Below, in pieces: positions 15,913 through 26,216 of a DNA stretch of 64,000 bases. The notes beneath the pieces are model-generated. The model was given only the letters and a program-made list of their open reading frames with translations. It was not told where the DNA came from and did no database searches. How positions within the stretch are numbered: the first letter of the stretch is position 1; every line of letters begins with the position of its first letter. Source of the DNA: Micromonospora ferruginea (GTDB lineage: Bacteria; Actinomycetota; Actinomycetes; Mycobacteriales; Micromonosporaceae); NCBI RefSeq assembly GCF_013694245.2, contig NZ_CP059322.2, positions 1,422,001-1,486,000 of the forward strand. The letters run 5' to 3'. A program made the translations under genes and the position numbers.

Positions 15913-16851
15913 TCAGTGCTCGAACACCATGGCGGCGAACGTCGCCCCGTCGCCGGCGCCCACCGCCGCGACCAGGTAACGGTCGCCCGGGCGCAACAGG
16001 TCACGCTCGCGCGCGGTGCGGTAGTTGACGAACGCGTCGGCGCAGAAGACGTGACCGGTCTCGGTGACGTTGTCCAGCAGCACCTTGTCGAGCGGGAGGC
16101 CGATCAGCTTGCCCAGCCGCTTCCAGGTCAACAGGTTGACGTTGTGCGGCAGCACCAGCCGCAGTTCCGCCAGCGTCGTGCCGGCGTCCGTCAGGGCCCG
16201 GTCGATGACCTCGGCCAACGCCGGGCGATATTCGCGCTGGAACCGGGCCGGCGACGCGCCGCCGGCCACGTCGAACTCGCCGCGCTGCGTGCACGCGTAG
16301 GAGAGCAGCCGGTCCCGGCCGCCGTGCGCGCTGACCAGGCAGGCCGACGCGCCCTCGCTGAACACCGACGTCTCCGGGATGAACTGGGCGTCGCGGGTGA
16401 ACGCCTTCTCGCCGGTGAGCACCAGCGCGAGCGGCTCGCCGTCCGGCCCGGGCGGCTCGGCGGCCAGCAGCCGCCCGGCCACGTCGACCGCGGCCAGCGC
16501 GCCGGCGCAGGACTGCTGGGTCAGCGTGAACGCGAGCGCGTGGCCCAGCCCCAGCTTCCGGCAGACGTCGTGCAGCGGGTTGGCGGGATACGGCGCCACC
16601 ACCGGGAACGCGCGCGCGTACAGCACGAAGCGAACCCGCTGCGCCACGCCGGGCAGCGCGGTGAGGCCGTCCGTCGCGCGCAGCAGCAGGTCGGGCAGGG
16701 AGCGGTCGGGGTCGCGGCGCACCTCGGTCAGCCCGTGGAACCGCCGGAACAGCCGGATCTGCATCTCGGTCAGGCGCAGCGGCGCGGCCAGCGCCTCGAT
16801 CGGCACCCGGCGGCTCGGCAGGAACACCGAGACGGCGTCGAGCGCCGTCAT
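15913..16851 (-). CDS. 3-oxoacyl-ACP synthase III (KAS III)-like enzyme
   Basis: Thiolase-fold condensing enzyme or acyltransferase of 312 aa. The active-site Cys is C115 in TQQSCAGALAAVD and the His is H236 in LPHNVN. The third residue region reads NVTETGHVFCADAFVN instead of the fatty-acid-type GNTSAAS, which places it in the secondary-metabolism branch that includes acyltransferases acting on O-nucleophiles. Start is ATG 16851, or GTG 16857. It lies divergent to a glycosyltransferase. A role in acylating the glycoside or making a starter acyl unit is inferred. Confidence 0.88.
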   Translation of the reverse strand: MTALDAVSVFLPSRRVPIEALAAPLRLTEMQIRLFRRFHGLTEVRRDPDRSLPDLLLRATDGLTALPGVAQRVRFVLYARAFPVVAPYPANPLHDVCRKLGLGHALAFTLTQQSCAGALAAVDVAGRLLAAEPPGPDGEPLALVLTGEKAFTRDAQFIPETSVFSEGASACLVSAHGGRDRLLSYACTQRGEFDVAGGASPARFQREYRPALAEVIDRALTDAGTTLAELRLVLPHNVNLLTWKRLGKLIGLPLDKVLLDNVTETGHVFCADAFVNYRTARERDLLRPGDRYLVAAVGAGDGATFAAMVFEH

Positions 16852-16871
16852 CCGCACACCGTCACGCAGCG

Positions 16872-16900
16872 ATCACACCAACGACACCGATGGATGTCAA
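16872..16900 (-). promoter_or_regulatory. promoter for the KAS III operon
   Basis: On the minus strand TTGACA (16895-16900), a 17-base spacer and TGTGAT (16872-16877) lie 21 bases before ATG 16851. The -35 matches the consensus fully and the -10 is moderate. Confidence 0.5.
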
Positions 16901-16921
16901 CGCGCGTGGCATCATATCGAC

Positions 16922-18093
16922 GTGGCTCGGTTCCTCTTCGTGGTGCTGCCGGTGGTGTCGCACCTGTCCGCGCCACTGGCCGTCGCCCAGGCGCTGGAGG
17001 CCGCCGGGCACGAGGTCGCCTGGTGCGGGCCCCGCAGCGACCTGCGGCCGCTGATCGGGCCGGACGCCACGCTCTACCCGACCGGCAAGCGGCACTACCG
17101 GCCGGACGCCGCGTCCGGGATGGACTCGGTGCGCAGCCTCTGGGCGGGGCACGTGCTGCCGGCCAACCGGTTCATCCGCGACACCGCCGACCGGGCGGTC
17201 GCCGAATACCGCCCCGACGTGGTCGTGGCCGACCAGTACGCGCTGGCCGGCGCGCTGGCCGCGCACCGACACGGGGTGCGCTGGGCGACGTTCTGCGTGG
17301 GCATGCTGGAGCTGACCCCGCCGACCGAGGAGATGCCCGGGTTCGACGACTACGTGCGCGCGCAGGTGGCCCGGGTGTGGGCGATGACCGACCTGCCCGT
17401 CGACCCGGCGCTCGACCTGCGCTTCTCGCCGTACCTCGTGATCGGGCTGACCACGGCGGCGCTGACCGGCCCGGCGGCGCTGCCGGCGCGGTGCGTGCTG
17501 ACCGGGCCGGCGCTGGGCCGGCGGCCGAACGCGCCCGCCTTCGACTGGGACGCCTGGGATCCGGCCCGCCGGCACGTGCTGGTCACCGTCGGCACCATGG
17601 CCGAGCACCTGGCGAGCGACTTCTACCGGCGCATCACGGCCGCCACCGCGCCGCTGGCCGACCGGGTCCAGGTGGTCCTCACCGCCCCGCCGGGCCTGCT
17701 GCCCGACCCACCGGCGCACGTGCTCGTCGCGCCCCGGGTGCCGGTGCTGGAGCTGATGCCCCGGCTGGACGCGGTCGTCTCGCACGGCGGGCTGGGCACG
17801 GTCTCCGAGGCGCTGGCCCACGGCGTACCGGTGGTGGTGGCGCCGATCCGCCACGACCACCCGACCGTGGCCCGGCAGGTGACGCGGGCCGGGGCCGGTC
17901 TCGCGGTCTCGTTCCACGAGGCCACCCCGGCGGAGCTGACCTCGGCGCTGGCGGCCGTCCTCGACGACCCGGCCCACCGCGACGGCGCGCGCCGGGTCGC
18001 CGCGTCGTTCGCCGCGGCCGGTGGCGCCCGGGCCGCCGCCGACCACCTCGCCGCACTGGCCGTCCCGGCGCCACCGTCGCACCAGGAGGTCCG

Positions 18094-18097
<4 letters not shown>
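16922..18097 (+). CDS. GT1-family glycosyltransferase
   Basis: GT-B glycosyltransferase of 391 aa in the MGT/UGT-like group. It begins ARFLFVVLPVVSHLSAPLAVAQ and has the donor-binding block VSHGGLGTVSEALAHGVPVVV near residue 285. Start is GTG 16922 with no clear ribosome site. Its stop overlaps the ATG of the ABC ATPase (ATGA), so glycosylation and export are translationally coupled. That arrangement is common where export follows glycosylation. It differs clearly from the enzyme at 772-1953, so two sugars or two attachment sites are plausible. Confidence 0.9.
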
Positions 18098-19071
<974 letters not shown>

Positions 19072-19072
19072 C

Positions 19073-19837
19073 GTGAAGCTCGCCCGTGACACCTGGCTGG
19101 TCTTCCAGCAGGAGGCCGGCCTGATGGTGCGCAACCCGGTGATGGTCGCGTTCAGCCTGGCCCAGCCGATCACCTACCTCGTCCTCTTCGCCCCGTTCCT
19201 CAAGGTGGTGATGGTCGACCGGGGCGCCTCCAGCTACGCCGACGCGTACCGCATCTACGTGCCCGGCCTGTTCGTGGCGATGGGCCTGTTCGGCGGCCTG
19301 TTCGCCGGCTACGGGCTGCTCAGCGCGTTGCGCGCGGGCATCATCGACAGGTGTCGGGTGACCCCGATCAGCCGCACCGCGCTGCTGCTCGGCCGGGCCC
19401 TGATGCACGTGTGCCTCAACGTGGTGCAGGCCGTCGTGGTCACGCTCGTGGCGCTGCCGTTCGGCCTGCGCGTGCACCTGGCCAACCTGCTCGTCTCGTA
19501 CGCGCTGCTGGGCGTGATGGTGCTGCTCAGCACGTCCATCTCGTACGACATCGCGCTGCTGGTGCGCAACGAGAACAGCCTCGGCGTACTGGTGAACACC
19601 GTCGGGCAGCCGATCTCGCTGCTCGCCGGCGTGCTCATCCCCCTGGTGCTCGCGCCGATGTGGATCCAGCGGGTCGCGCTGTGGAACCCGTTCGCCTGGG
19701 CCACCGACGGCATGCGGGCGCTGTTCGCCGGCCAGATCGTGCAGACCGTGGTCTGGCAGGGCGCGCTCATCATGGTCGGGCTGGCCGCCGCCAGCCTCCT
19801 CTGGTCGTCGCACCTGTTCAACCGCGAGGTCTCCTGA
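19073..19837 (+). CDS. DrrB-like ABC-2 type permease
   Basis: Membrane subunit of 254 aa with about six transmembrane helices in the ABC-2 layout. It includes MVAFSLAQPITYLVLFAPFL at the front, the central GLFGGLFAGYGLLSALRAGI, and NPFAWATDGMRALFAG near the end. GTG 19073 sits just after the ATPase stop, with GGAGGAG inside the end of that gene as ribosome site. Together they form a two-gene exporter. Confidence 0.92.
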   Translation: MKLARDTWLVFQQEAGLMVRNPVMVAFSLAQPITYLVLFAPFLKVVMVDRGASSYADAYRIYVPGLFVAMGLFGGLFAGYGLLSALRAGIIDRCRVTPISRTALLLGRALMHVCLNVVQAVVVTLVALPFGLRVHLANLLVSYALLGVMVLLSTSISYDIALLVRNENSLGVLVNTVGQPISLLAGVLIPLVLAPMWIQRVALWNPFAWATDGMRALFAGQIVQTVVWQGALIMVGLAAASLLWSSHLFNREVS

Positions 19838-19855
19838 CCGTCCGTACATCGACCA

Positions 19856-19884
19856 TTGTCTCAGCGTTGCCGGCGCTCTAACCT
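19856..19884 (+). promoter_or_regulatory. promoter before the acyl ligase gene
   Basis: TTGTCT (19856-19861), 17-base spacer, TAACCT (19879-19884), then 33 bases to TTG 19918. It indicates that the ligase can be transcribed apart from the exporter genes. Confidence 0.45.
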
Positions 19885-19917
19885 GATCGTGTCCTGGCGA
19901 CGTGAGGAGGTGAGGCG

Positions 19918-21561
19918 TTGGGTGCCGACAACTTCCGGGCGACCCTGGCGGCGGATGCGGAACTGGGCGCCGGCAACGTGCTGCCGCGACTGGCCGCGCA
20001 CGGGGCCGACCTGCACGCGCCCCGGGTGACGTTCGACGTCGACGTGGACGACATCCCCGCCTGGACCCCGCTGTCGCTGGCCACCCTCACCGACCGGGTC
20101 GCCGCCCGGGCGGCCTGGTTCGCCGCGCGCGGCGTCGGCCGGCGCGACCCGGTCGCGGTCTACGTGACCTCCGCGCCGGACGTGTTCCTCAACTTCCTCG
20201 CCCTCACCTGGCTCGGCGCGATCCCGGCGCTGATGAACGGCAACATGCCGATCGAGCTGGCCGCCGAGTTCGTCAGGCGGCTGCGCGGCGTCGGCGTGGT
20301 GCTCGACGCCGACCACGCCGCGCTGCGCGAGCACGACCTCGGCGTACCGGTGCTCGGCGACGCGGCCGAGACCGGCACCGGCGACCCCGCGCAGGCGCCG
20401 CCGCACCACCGCCACCACCCCGAGGACCCGGTGGTCGTCACGCACTCCTCGGGCACCACCCGGGTGCCCGCCGCGATCGTGCACTCGCACCACGGCCTGT
20501 TCGCCGCGATCCGCGCGGTCCGGCTCACCGAGTCCCGGCCGTACGGCGAGGTGCGCGAGCTGTCCGCGTTGCCGGCCGCGCACGCCGCCGGCATCATCAC
20601 GCTCAACCAGGCGCTCTGCAACGGCTACCAGTTGCTCTGCCTGTCGGCGCAGGGCGGCCCGTTCACGCGCAGCGCCGAGACGATCCTCGACGCCATCGAA
20701 CGGTGGCGCCCGACCGGCGTGTTCGGCTTCGCGGTGACCTGGTCGGAGCTGGCCCGCGTCGACCTGGGCACCCGCGACCTCAGCTCGGTGCGCAACTGGT
20801 TCAACACCGGCGACTGCGCGCACGAGTCGCACGTGCGCCGGCTCGTCGCCGTCGGCAGCCACCCCACCTGGACCCGCGACGGGCTGGTCGACGTGCCCGG
20901 CTCCAAGTTCGTCGACATGCTCGGCTCCACCGAGATGGGGCACGGCGCGTTCCGGATCACCCACCGCCTCGGCAGCGACCGCTACGACCGCTGCGTCGGC
21001 AGGCCGTACCCGTTCGCCCGGATCGCCCTGCTCGACGTGGCCACCGGCGAGGAGGTCCCGGACGGGCAGGTCGGGCACGTCGGGCTGAAGTCGCCGACGC
21101 TGGCGATCGGCTACTGGAACGACTCGGTCACCACCTGGCGCACCCGCCTCGGCGGGTGGTACCTGACCGGCGACCTGATGTACCGCGACGAGGCCGGCGA
21201 CTACCACCACGTGGACCGGGCCAGTGACGCGGTCGACCTGGGCGGTGGCGCCTGGCTCTACACCGCGCTGTCCGAGGAGCGCATCCTCAAGCACTGCCCG
21301 GACGTGCGGGACTGCACCGTCGTCGCGGCCACCGCCGACGACGGCGCGACGGTCACCGACGTGCTGCTCCTGCTCGCCGACGACGCCGACACCACGCTGG
21401 ACCGCACCGACCGGGTCCGCGCGGCGCTGGGCCCGGCGGTGGCCGCCACGCTGCGCCGGGTGGTGACCGTGCCGGACGACGACGTGGTGACCGGACCGAC
21501 CGGAAAGGTCCGCAAGTTCCTGATGCGTCAACGCCTGCTGGCCGGCGCCGGCCAGCCCTGA
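19918..21561 (+). CDS. AMP-dependent acyl-CoA/acyl-ACP ligase
   Basis: Adenylate-forming enzyme of 547 aa in the ANL superfamily that activates a carboxylic acid as acyl-AMP and then a thioester. It has the P-loop THSSGTTRVPAAIVHSH, a substrate/A5 block LGSTEMGH, the A7 block TGDLMYRD, and the catalytic Lys in GPTGKVRKFLM near the end. Start is TTG 19918 behind GAGGAGGTGAGG. Located with KAS III genes, it may supply the acyl group they use; the acid is unknown. Confidence 0.9.
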   Translation: MGADNFRATLAADAELGAGNVLPRLAAHGADLHAPRVTFDVDVDDIPAWTPLSLATLTDRVAARAAWFAARGVGRRDPVAVYVTSAPDVFLNFLALTWLGAIPALMNGNMPIELAAEFVRRLRGVGVVLDADHAALREHDLGVPVLGDAAETGTGDPAQAPPHHRHHPEDPVVVTHSSGTTRVPAAIVHSHHGLFAAIRAVRLTESRPYGEVRELSALPAAHAAGIITLNQALCNGYQLLCLSAQGGPFTRSAETILDAIERWRPTGVFGFAVTWSELARVDLGTRDLSSVRNWFNTGDCAHESHVRRLVAVGSHPTWTRDGLVDVPGSKFVDMLGSTEMGHGAFRITHRLGSDRYDRCVGRPYPFARIALLDVATGEEVPDGQVGHVGLKSPTLAIGYWNDSVTTWRTRLGGWYLTGDLMYRDEAGDYHHVDRASDAVDLGGGAWLYTALSEERILKHCPDVRDCTVVAATADDGATVTDVLLLLADDADTTLDRTDRVRAALGPAVAATLRRVVTVPDDDVVTGPTGKVRKFLMRQRLLAGAGQP

Positions 21562-21578
21562 CCGGATTCCCGATCCGG
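21562..21578 (+). terminator. short hairpin after the acyl ligase gene
   Basis: CCGGAT-tcccg-ATCCGG directly after the stop codon, with no T-run. It is a possible weak terminator at the end of the biosynthetic cluster. Confidence 0.3.
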
Positions 21579-21611
21579 CGGGGGTGCGCGGCCGTGCCAG
21601 AATCGGCAGCC

Positions 21612-22097
21612 GTGTCCTACCTCCCCGCGCAGCCGTACCCGCCCATGCCCGGCGTCGTCTCGCCGCTCGTCGCGTACCCCCATCCGATCGTGCCGCCGCC
21701 CGGTTACGCGGTGCTCGTCGTCTCGGTGAACCGCGGGCCCTACCTGGTGCCCGTGCCGACGACCAGCCGCTTCAAGATCGACCGGCAGTCGGTGCCGATC
21801 CCCGGTGAGGGCACCTGGCACATCGCGGTGCCACCGGGGCCGCACGACGTCCGCTACACCGACTTCCTGGGCGTGCCGATCGTCACCACCTCGGTGATGC
21901 TCCAGCCGGGCGCCGCGCAGCACCTGTCGTTCCGCTTCGGCGGCTGGCGCAACCGGGTGCACGACGGGTACGGCACCGACGTGACACGCTTCGGCCTGTG
22001 GTCGAACTACAGCATCATGCTCGTCTCGCTCGCCGTCATCGTGCCGCTCTGCTGCGGCGGGCTCGCGGCGATCGGCGTCTTCTCCACCTCCCCGTGA
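21612..22097 (+). CDS. Pro-rich protein with one C-terminal membrane segment
   Basis: A 161-aa protein, or 167 aa if GTG 21594 is used. It has an N-terminal Pro/Tyr-rich stretch YLPAQPYPPMPGVVSP, a beta-rich domain with GTWHIAVPPGPHDVRYTDF (resembling PEGA/carboxypeptidase-like sandwiches), and a single transmembrane helix YSIMLVSLAVIVPLCCGGLAAI near the C-terminus. Family not recognised. It lies between the biosynthetic cluster and the envelope locus and could belong to either or neither. Confidence 0.6.
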   Translation: MSYLPAQPYPPMPGVVSPLVAYPHPIVPPPGYAVLVVSVNRGPYLVPVPTTSRFKIDRQSVPIPGEGTWHIAVPPGPHDVRYTDFLGVPIVTTSVMLQPGAAQHLSFRFGGWRNRVHDGYGTDVTRFGLWSNYSIMLVSLAVIVPLCCGGLAAIGVFSTSP

Positions 22098-22142
22098 CCC
22101 GGGCCGGCCGGGCCGCCGCGCGATCTGGCCGCGATCACCGTT

Positions 22143-22166
22143 GAACCGCCGGCGGTCCGGTCCGTA
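22143..22166 (+). promoter_or_regulatory. ECF-sigma-type promoter, GAACC-N15-CGTA
   Basis: TGAACC, a 15-base spacer and CGTAGTG lie 48 bases before GTG 22214. The same pattern recurs six more times between 26.1 and 33.9 kb. Here the spacer is one base shorter than in the others. Confidence 0.55.
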
Positions 22167-22213
22167 GTGAGCCGGACGGCAGGATGGCGGTGCACAGACA
22201 GGGAGGGCGACGC

Positions 22214-24022
22214 GTGCGGATGCGGCGGGCCGTACAGGCGGTGCTGGTGCTGGTCGGGATCTGGCTGGCGCCCGGCGCTCCGGCGCACGCCGCGCCGGCG
22301 GAGACCGGCCGCTACTACGTGGTCGGGCCGCCGGTGGACGGGCAGCGGGAATACCTGTACGCGATCGCGTTGCGCACGCTCGGCAACGGCAACCGCTACC
22401 GGGAGATCGTCGACCTGAACACCGGCCGGGCCCAGCCGGACGGCGAGACGTTCACCGACGGGCTGACGCTGAACCCGGGCTGGGTGCTCGTCCTGCCCCG
22501 CGACGCCAAGGGCCAGGGGGTACGCATCGGCCCGCTGCCCCGCGTCCGGGCCACCCCGCCGGCGACCCGTCCACCCGCACCGGCGCGGTCCACGCCGACC
22601 CGTACCACCGCCGCGCCGACCCCGGCGCGGTCGTCCACCCCGGCACGGTCGCCCGCCACTGCCGGGGCGGCGGCCCGGCCCCCGGCCACCACCGAGGTCG
22701 CCGCGCCGCCACGACGGGACCGGACGACCGGCGGCGGGATCGACCCGCTGGTGATCCGGGTCGGCGCCGGCGTGCTGTCGGTGCTGCTCGCGGTGGTGGC
22801 GATCGTGCTGCTGCGGCCGGGCCGCGGCGGTCGCGCGCCGGCCGTGGCGGGCGACGACGGGCCGTGGCCGCCGCACCGGCACCACACGCCCCCACCCGGC
22901 GCCGGCGCGAGGACCGAAGCCGAGGGCGAGGCCGGGCCGCCGGGCTTCCGGCCGGACACCGGCTCGCCCGTATCGGCCCTGGCACCGGAACCGCTCGCGA
23001 CCGGCGTGCGGACGCCGTCCGCGACCGCCGCACCCGCGGGGGACCCGCCCCCGTCGACGGCCCCGGGTTCCGCGCCCATCGTCCGGTCCGCCGGGACCGC
23101 CGTCTCCCCGCCCGCGCCGACCACCGAGGCGGCCAAGCCCGCCGACCCGGCCGAGGCTGCCGCGCCCACCGACCCGGCCGAGGTCGCCAGGCCCACCGAC
23201 TCCACCGAGGCGGCCAGGCCCGCCGGCCCGGGCGAGACGGCGGCCGGTTCGACGGTGTCTCCCCGCACCGCGACGTCCACCTCGGCCGCCGGGGCGGCGA
23301 CGCCTCGGTCCGCCACGTCCGGATCGGTCACCGGGCCCGGAGCGGTCACGGCGTCCGGGCCGGACCCGGCGACGGCCGCGTCGGTGGCCGGGCCGGCGCC
23401 GTCGACAGCGGCCCTTGGCGGAGCGGACGTCGGCGCCACGCCGGACGTGCCGCGCCCGCCGCTGCCGGCCGAGGACGGGGCGCCGTACCTCACCGCCGAC
23501 CTGGACACCGACGTCGGCCCGGCCCGGGTCCGGCTGGTCGGGGTGGCGGCCGGGCGCGGCGCGCCGCCGTACGCCTGGTTGGGTCCGGGGGAGACGGCCC
23601 CGCCGGCGATGCTGCCGCTGGTGCTGGGACGCCGCGGGCCGTGGCGGCTGCACGTGGATCTCGCCCGGGTGCCGGACGTGTTCACGCTCGTCGGTCCGGT
23701 GGCGCTCTGCGGCCGGGCCGCCGTGGCGCTGGCCGGAACGCTGTCCGCCGCCGGGGTCGGCGTGGCGGTCGTCGGGGAGACGCCCGGCGGTGACCTGCCG
23801 GCCGGCTGCCGCCGGCTGCCCGACCTCCCCGAGCCGCCCCGGCCCGGCGAAGGGCTGCCCGAGCCGTCCGTGGTGTTCGTCGAGGGCCCACCGCCGGCCG
23901 GGGCGCGTGGCCTCGCCGCCGCCACCGGCGGCCGGTGCGTGCCGGTGGTGCTCGGTCCCGTCCCGGCCGGCCGCTGGTCGCTTCAGCTCGACGCGGAGCC
24001 GGCGGCGGGCGGCGGGGACTGA
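22214..24022 (+). CDS. LysM-like, membrane-anchored protein with long Pro/Ala/Thr linker
   Basis: A 602-aa protein. It has a signal sequence (QAVLVLVGIWLAPGAPAHA), then a LysM-like extracytoplasmic domain at about residues 30-105 (YLYAIALRTLGNGNRYREIV, then LNTGRAQPDG and NPGWVLVLP), a linker, one membrane helix VIRVGAGVLSVLLAVVAIVLL near residue 185, about 230 residues of Pro/Ala/Thr/Gly low complexity, and a C-terminal globular domain of about 190 residues. Start GTG 22214 follows GGGAGGGCGACGC. The same LysM-like domain opens the mycosin-like gene at 26217. It overlaps the convergent gene by 40 bases. It may span wall and membrane. Confidence 0.75.
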   Translation: MRMRRAVQAVLVLVGIWLAPGAPAHAAPAETGRYYVVGPPVDGQREYLYAIALRTLGNGNRYREIVDLNTGRAQPDGETFTDGLTLNPGWVLVLPRDAKGQGVRIGPLPRVRATPPATRPPAPARSTPTRTTAAPTPARSSTPARSPATAGAAARPPATTEVAAPPRRDRTTGGGIDPLVIRVGAGVLSVLLAVVAIVLLRPGRGGRAPAVAGDDGPWPPHRHHTPPPGAGARTEAEGEAGPPGFRPDTGSPVSALAPEPLATGVRTPSATAAPAGDPPPSTAPGSAPIVRSAGTAVSPPAPTTEAAKPADPAEAAAPTDPAEVARPTDSTEAARPAGPGETAAGSTVSPRTATSTSAAGAATPRSATSGSVTGPGAVTASGPDPATAASVAGPAPSTAALGGADVGATPDVPRPPLPAEDGAPYLTADLDTDVGPARVRLVGVAAGRGAPPYAWLGPGETAPPAMLPLVLGRRGPWRLHVDLARVPDVFTLVGPVALCGRAAVALAGTLSAAGVGVAVVGETPGGDLPAGCRRLPDLPEPPRPGEGLPEPSVVFVEGPPPAGARGLAAATGGRCVPVVLGPVPAGRWSLQLDAEPAAGGGD

Positions 24023-26076
24023 ACGCCGCGCAGCACCACCGGCAGCGGTCCCGCCGCCACCCCGGGCACGGCCTCCCACACCCCGTCGCGCGCCCGGTGG
24101 ACCCGGTCCACCTGCACCCGGTCGTAGGAGCGGCTGGTGAGGATCAGGTCGACGCCCGCCTGCCGCAGCCGTGCCGTCCGGCCACGGGCCAGCGGCAGCG
24201 CGGCCAGGGCGTCGGCGGTGGCCTCGACGTCGACCGTGCGGCCGCGCGGCACCCGCACCTCCACGAGCAGCCGCCCGGCCCGCGCCGCCGGGCGTTGCCG
24301 GGTCAGTGGCATCCAGCCCGACGCCAGGCCGCGGGACCGCTCCGGCAGCAGCGCGTACGCCCGGCGGGTGCCGTGCGCCGGCCACCGGCTGACGTCGTGC
24401 GGCAGCCCGCCGCTCGACGCGCCCGCCGGCGCGGACCGGATGCGCAGCGGCGCGCCGTCGAGCCCGTCCACCGCCCGGAGGCCGTCGTCGTCGGTGGCCC
24501 GGAACCCGTCGCGCACCCGAGCCCGGTCCAGCCGACCGGCCGGCAGCAGAAAGGTGTCCGGCGCACCGAGCAGATATTGCAGGCGCGCCGGGACGTGGGA
24601 GCGCAGCACCTGCACCGGGATCGCACCGCCCGGCTCGACCCGGACCCGCAGCAGGTCGGACCGCTGCGGCGCGGAGCGCGGGTCGAGGTGGGCGACCAGG
24701 AACAGCTCCGCGCTGGGTACGCCGTCGGCCGCGGCCCGCTCCAGGTCGCCGGTGACCGGCACGAACGCCTCGAACGTGGTGACGTTGACCTGCTGGCCGG
24801 GACGCAGCCACGGTGGCCCGTAGCGGGGCGCGCGGCGGGTCTCGGCGGCCAGCGTCGGGCGCGCCGAGGGTGCCGGCCGGGCCGGCCCGGGCCCGTCCGG
24901 CGCGGTGCCGTCCGATCCGGTGCCGTCCGATCCGGTGTCGTTCGGGGCAGCGTCGTCGGCGTCGCCGGTCGGGGTGTCGTCGGGCGGGGCGTCGCCGGTC
25001 ACCACGACGCGTTGCCGCGACACGCGGGGCGCCAGCAGTCCGTCGGGTGTCGCGTCGACGGCCGGCGGGCCCTCGGCGTACCTCGGTCGGTGGGCCTGCC
25101 ACGGCGCCACGCCGCCGGCCGCGTCGAGCGCCCGCAGGTCGCGGCGGTCGCCGAGCAGTTCCGCCCGGCCGCCCGGCGGCGGCGTCCACACCGTGGCGCC
25201 GGTGGTCTCGGCCAGCTCCGCGGCCTGGGTGACGAGTTTCGCCTGCTCGTCCGGTTCGGACGGCCAGGTGAGCCACAGCCGCAGGTCGGCGCCGTAGAGC
25301 GGCAGCTCGCCGAGGAGCGCGGCCAGGTGCCCGGCGTCGCGGACCTGCTGGGTGCCGCTGTAGTCGCCGATCAGGAAGCCGCCGGCGCGGACCGTGACGG
25401 AGACCGTGACCAGTTCGGACCCGGTGGCGCCGAGCCGGTGGGCGGTGGCCCGGCGGGCCACGAAGTCGGCCCGGGTGGCCAACGCCACACCGGTGGCCAG
25501 CGGCAGGTTCACCACCCCGGTGCGGGGCCGGACCAGACCGTCCTCCATGGCGAACCAGCCGGGGAGCGGGGTGGCCAGGTCGGGCGGTTGCAGCACCAGC
25601 CAGTCCATCGGCTGGCGGGTGACCCGGTCCAGCGGCAACGCGTGCAGCGGGCCGTCCCCGACCTCGGGCGTGCGGGCGGGCAACACCTGCCGGATGTCCG
25701 CGCCGTCCGGGCTGACCAGCACGTCGTGCCCCAGCAACCCGGCCACCTCGGTGAACAGCTCGGCGTGCCGGGCGCCGTCGTCGGCGAGGATCCGCACGTC
25801 GTCCGCGACGTCCCCGGTGCGCCGCACCAGCTCCGCCACGGCGGGCGCGTCCAGCGGGCGCTCCGGCTCGCTCGGCAGCGCCGGCCGTCCCCGGGGCCCG
25901 CACACCAGCCACAGGTCGAGCAGGCCGGGCACCCGCCGGTGCCGGCGCGGGTCGAAGCGACGGGTGCTCGGCACCCGGTCGATGCCCCGGCCGCCCACGG
26001 CCCGTACCAGCTCTGTCACCGCCGTCCCCGCCTTCGTTCCGCCGACGCCCCACCGCCGGCCGAAGCTGCTCGACAT
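23983..26076 (-). CDS. large unrecognised protein of the envelope locus
   Basis: About 697 aa, with no signal peptide or membrane helix seen. Two mixed alpha/beta halves are joined by an Asp/Pro/Gly/Thr-rich linker (PPDDTPTGDADDAAPN...) near residues 360-410. The second half has RLQYLLGAPDTFLLP and LLVEVRVPRGRTVDVEA. I do not recognise a family. Start ATG 26074-26076 fits the promoter at 26106-26130. GTG 26019, with AAGGCGGGG before it, would be 19 codons shorter and is a fair alternative. Its 3' end overlaps the convergent LysM-like gene by 40 bases. Confidence 0.65.
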   Translation of the reverse strand: MSSSFGRRWGVGGTKAGTAVTELVRAVGGRGIDRVPSTRRFDPRRHRRVPGLLDLWLVCGPRGRPALPSEPERPLDAPAVAELVRRTGDVADDVRILADDGARHAELFTEVAGLLGHDVLVSPDGADIRQVLPARTPEVGDGPLHALPLDRVTRQPMDWLVLQPPDLATPLPGWFAMEDGLVRPRTGVVNLPLATGVALATRADFVARRATAHRLGATGSELVTVSVTVRAGGFLIGDYSGTQQVRDAGHLAALLGELPLYGADLRLWLTWPSEPDEQAKLVTQAAELAETTGATVWTPPPGGRAELLGDRRDLRALDAAGGVAPWQAHRPRYAEGPPAVDATPDGLLAPRVSRQRVVVTGDAPPDDTPTGDADDAAPNDTGSDGTGSDGTAPDGPGPARPAPSARPTLAAETRRAPRYGPPWLRPGQQVNVTTFEAFVPVTGDLERAAADGVPSAELFLVAHLDPRSAPQRSDLLRVRVEPGGAIPVQVLRSHVPARLQYLLGAPDTFLLPAGRLDRARVRDGFRATDDDGLRAVDGLDGAPLRIRSAPAGASSGGLPHDVSRWPAHGTRRAYALLPERSRGLASGWMPLTRQRPAARAGRLLVEVRVPRGRTVDVEATADALAALPLARGRTARLRQAGVDLILTSRSYDRVQVDRVHRARDGVWEAVPGVAAGPLPVVLRGVQSPPPAAGSASS

Positions 26077-26105
26077 CGAGGGCCGGTACCCTCGGCGGTC
26101 TCCAT

Positions 26106-26130
26106 GACGGACGCCATGGAAATCTGGTTC
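26106..26130 (-). promoter_or_regulatory. ECF-sigma-type promoter, GAACC-N16-CGTC
   Basis: On the minus strand TGAACC (GAACC at 26126-26130), a 16-base spacer and CGTC (26106-26109) lie about 30 bases before ATG 26076. A weak variant, GAACG-N15-CGCA, points the other way at 26141-26164 toward the mycosin-like gene. Confidence 0.6.
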
Positions 26131-26216
26131 AGATTGATTTGAACGAAGTCGGCGCAGATCCGCAATAGACGGTGACGGCCGCACGGTGTGGGCCGCGGTG
26201 ACGGAAGGGGACCCCG

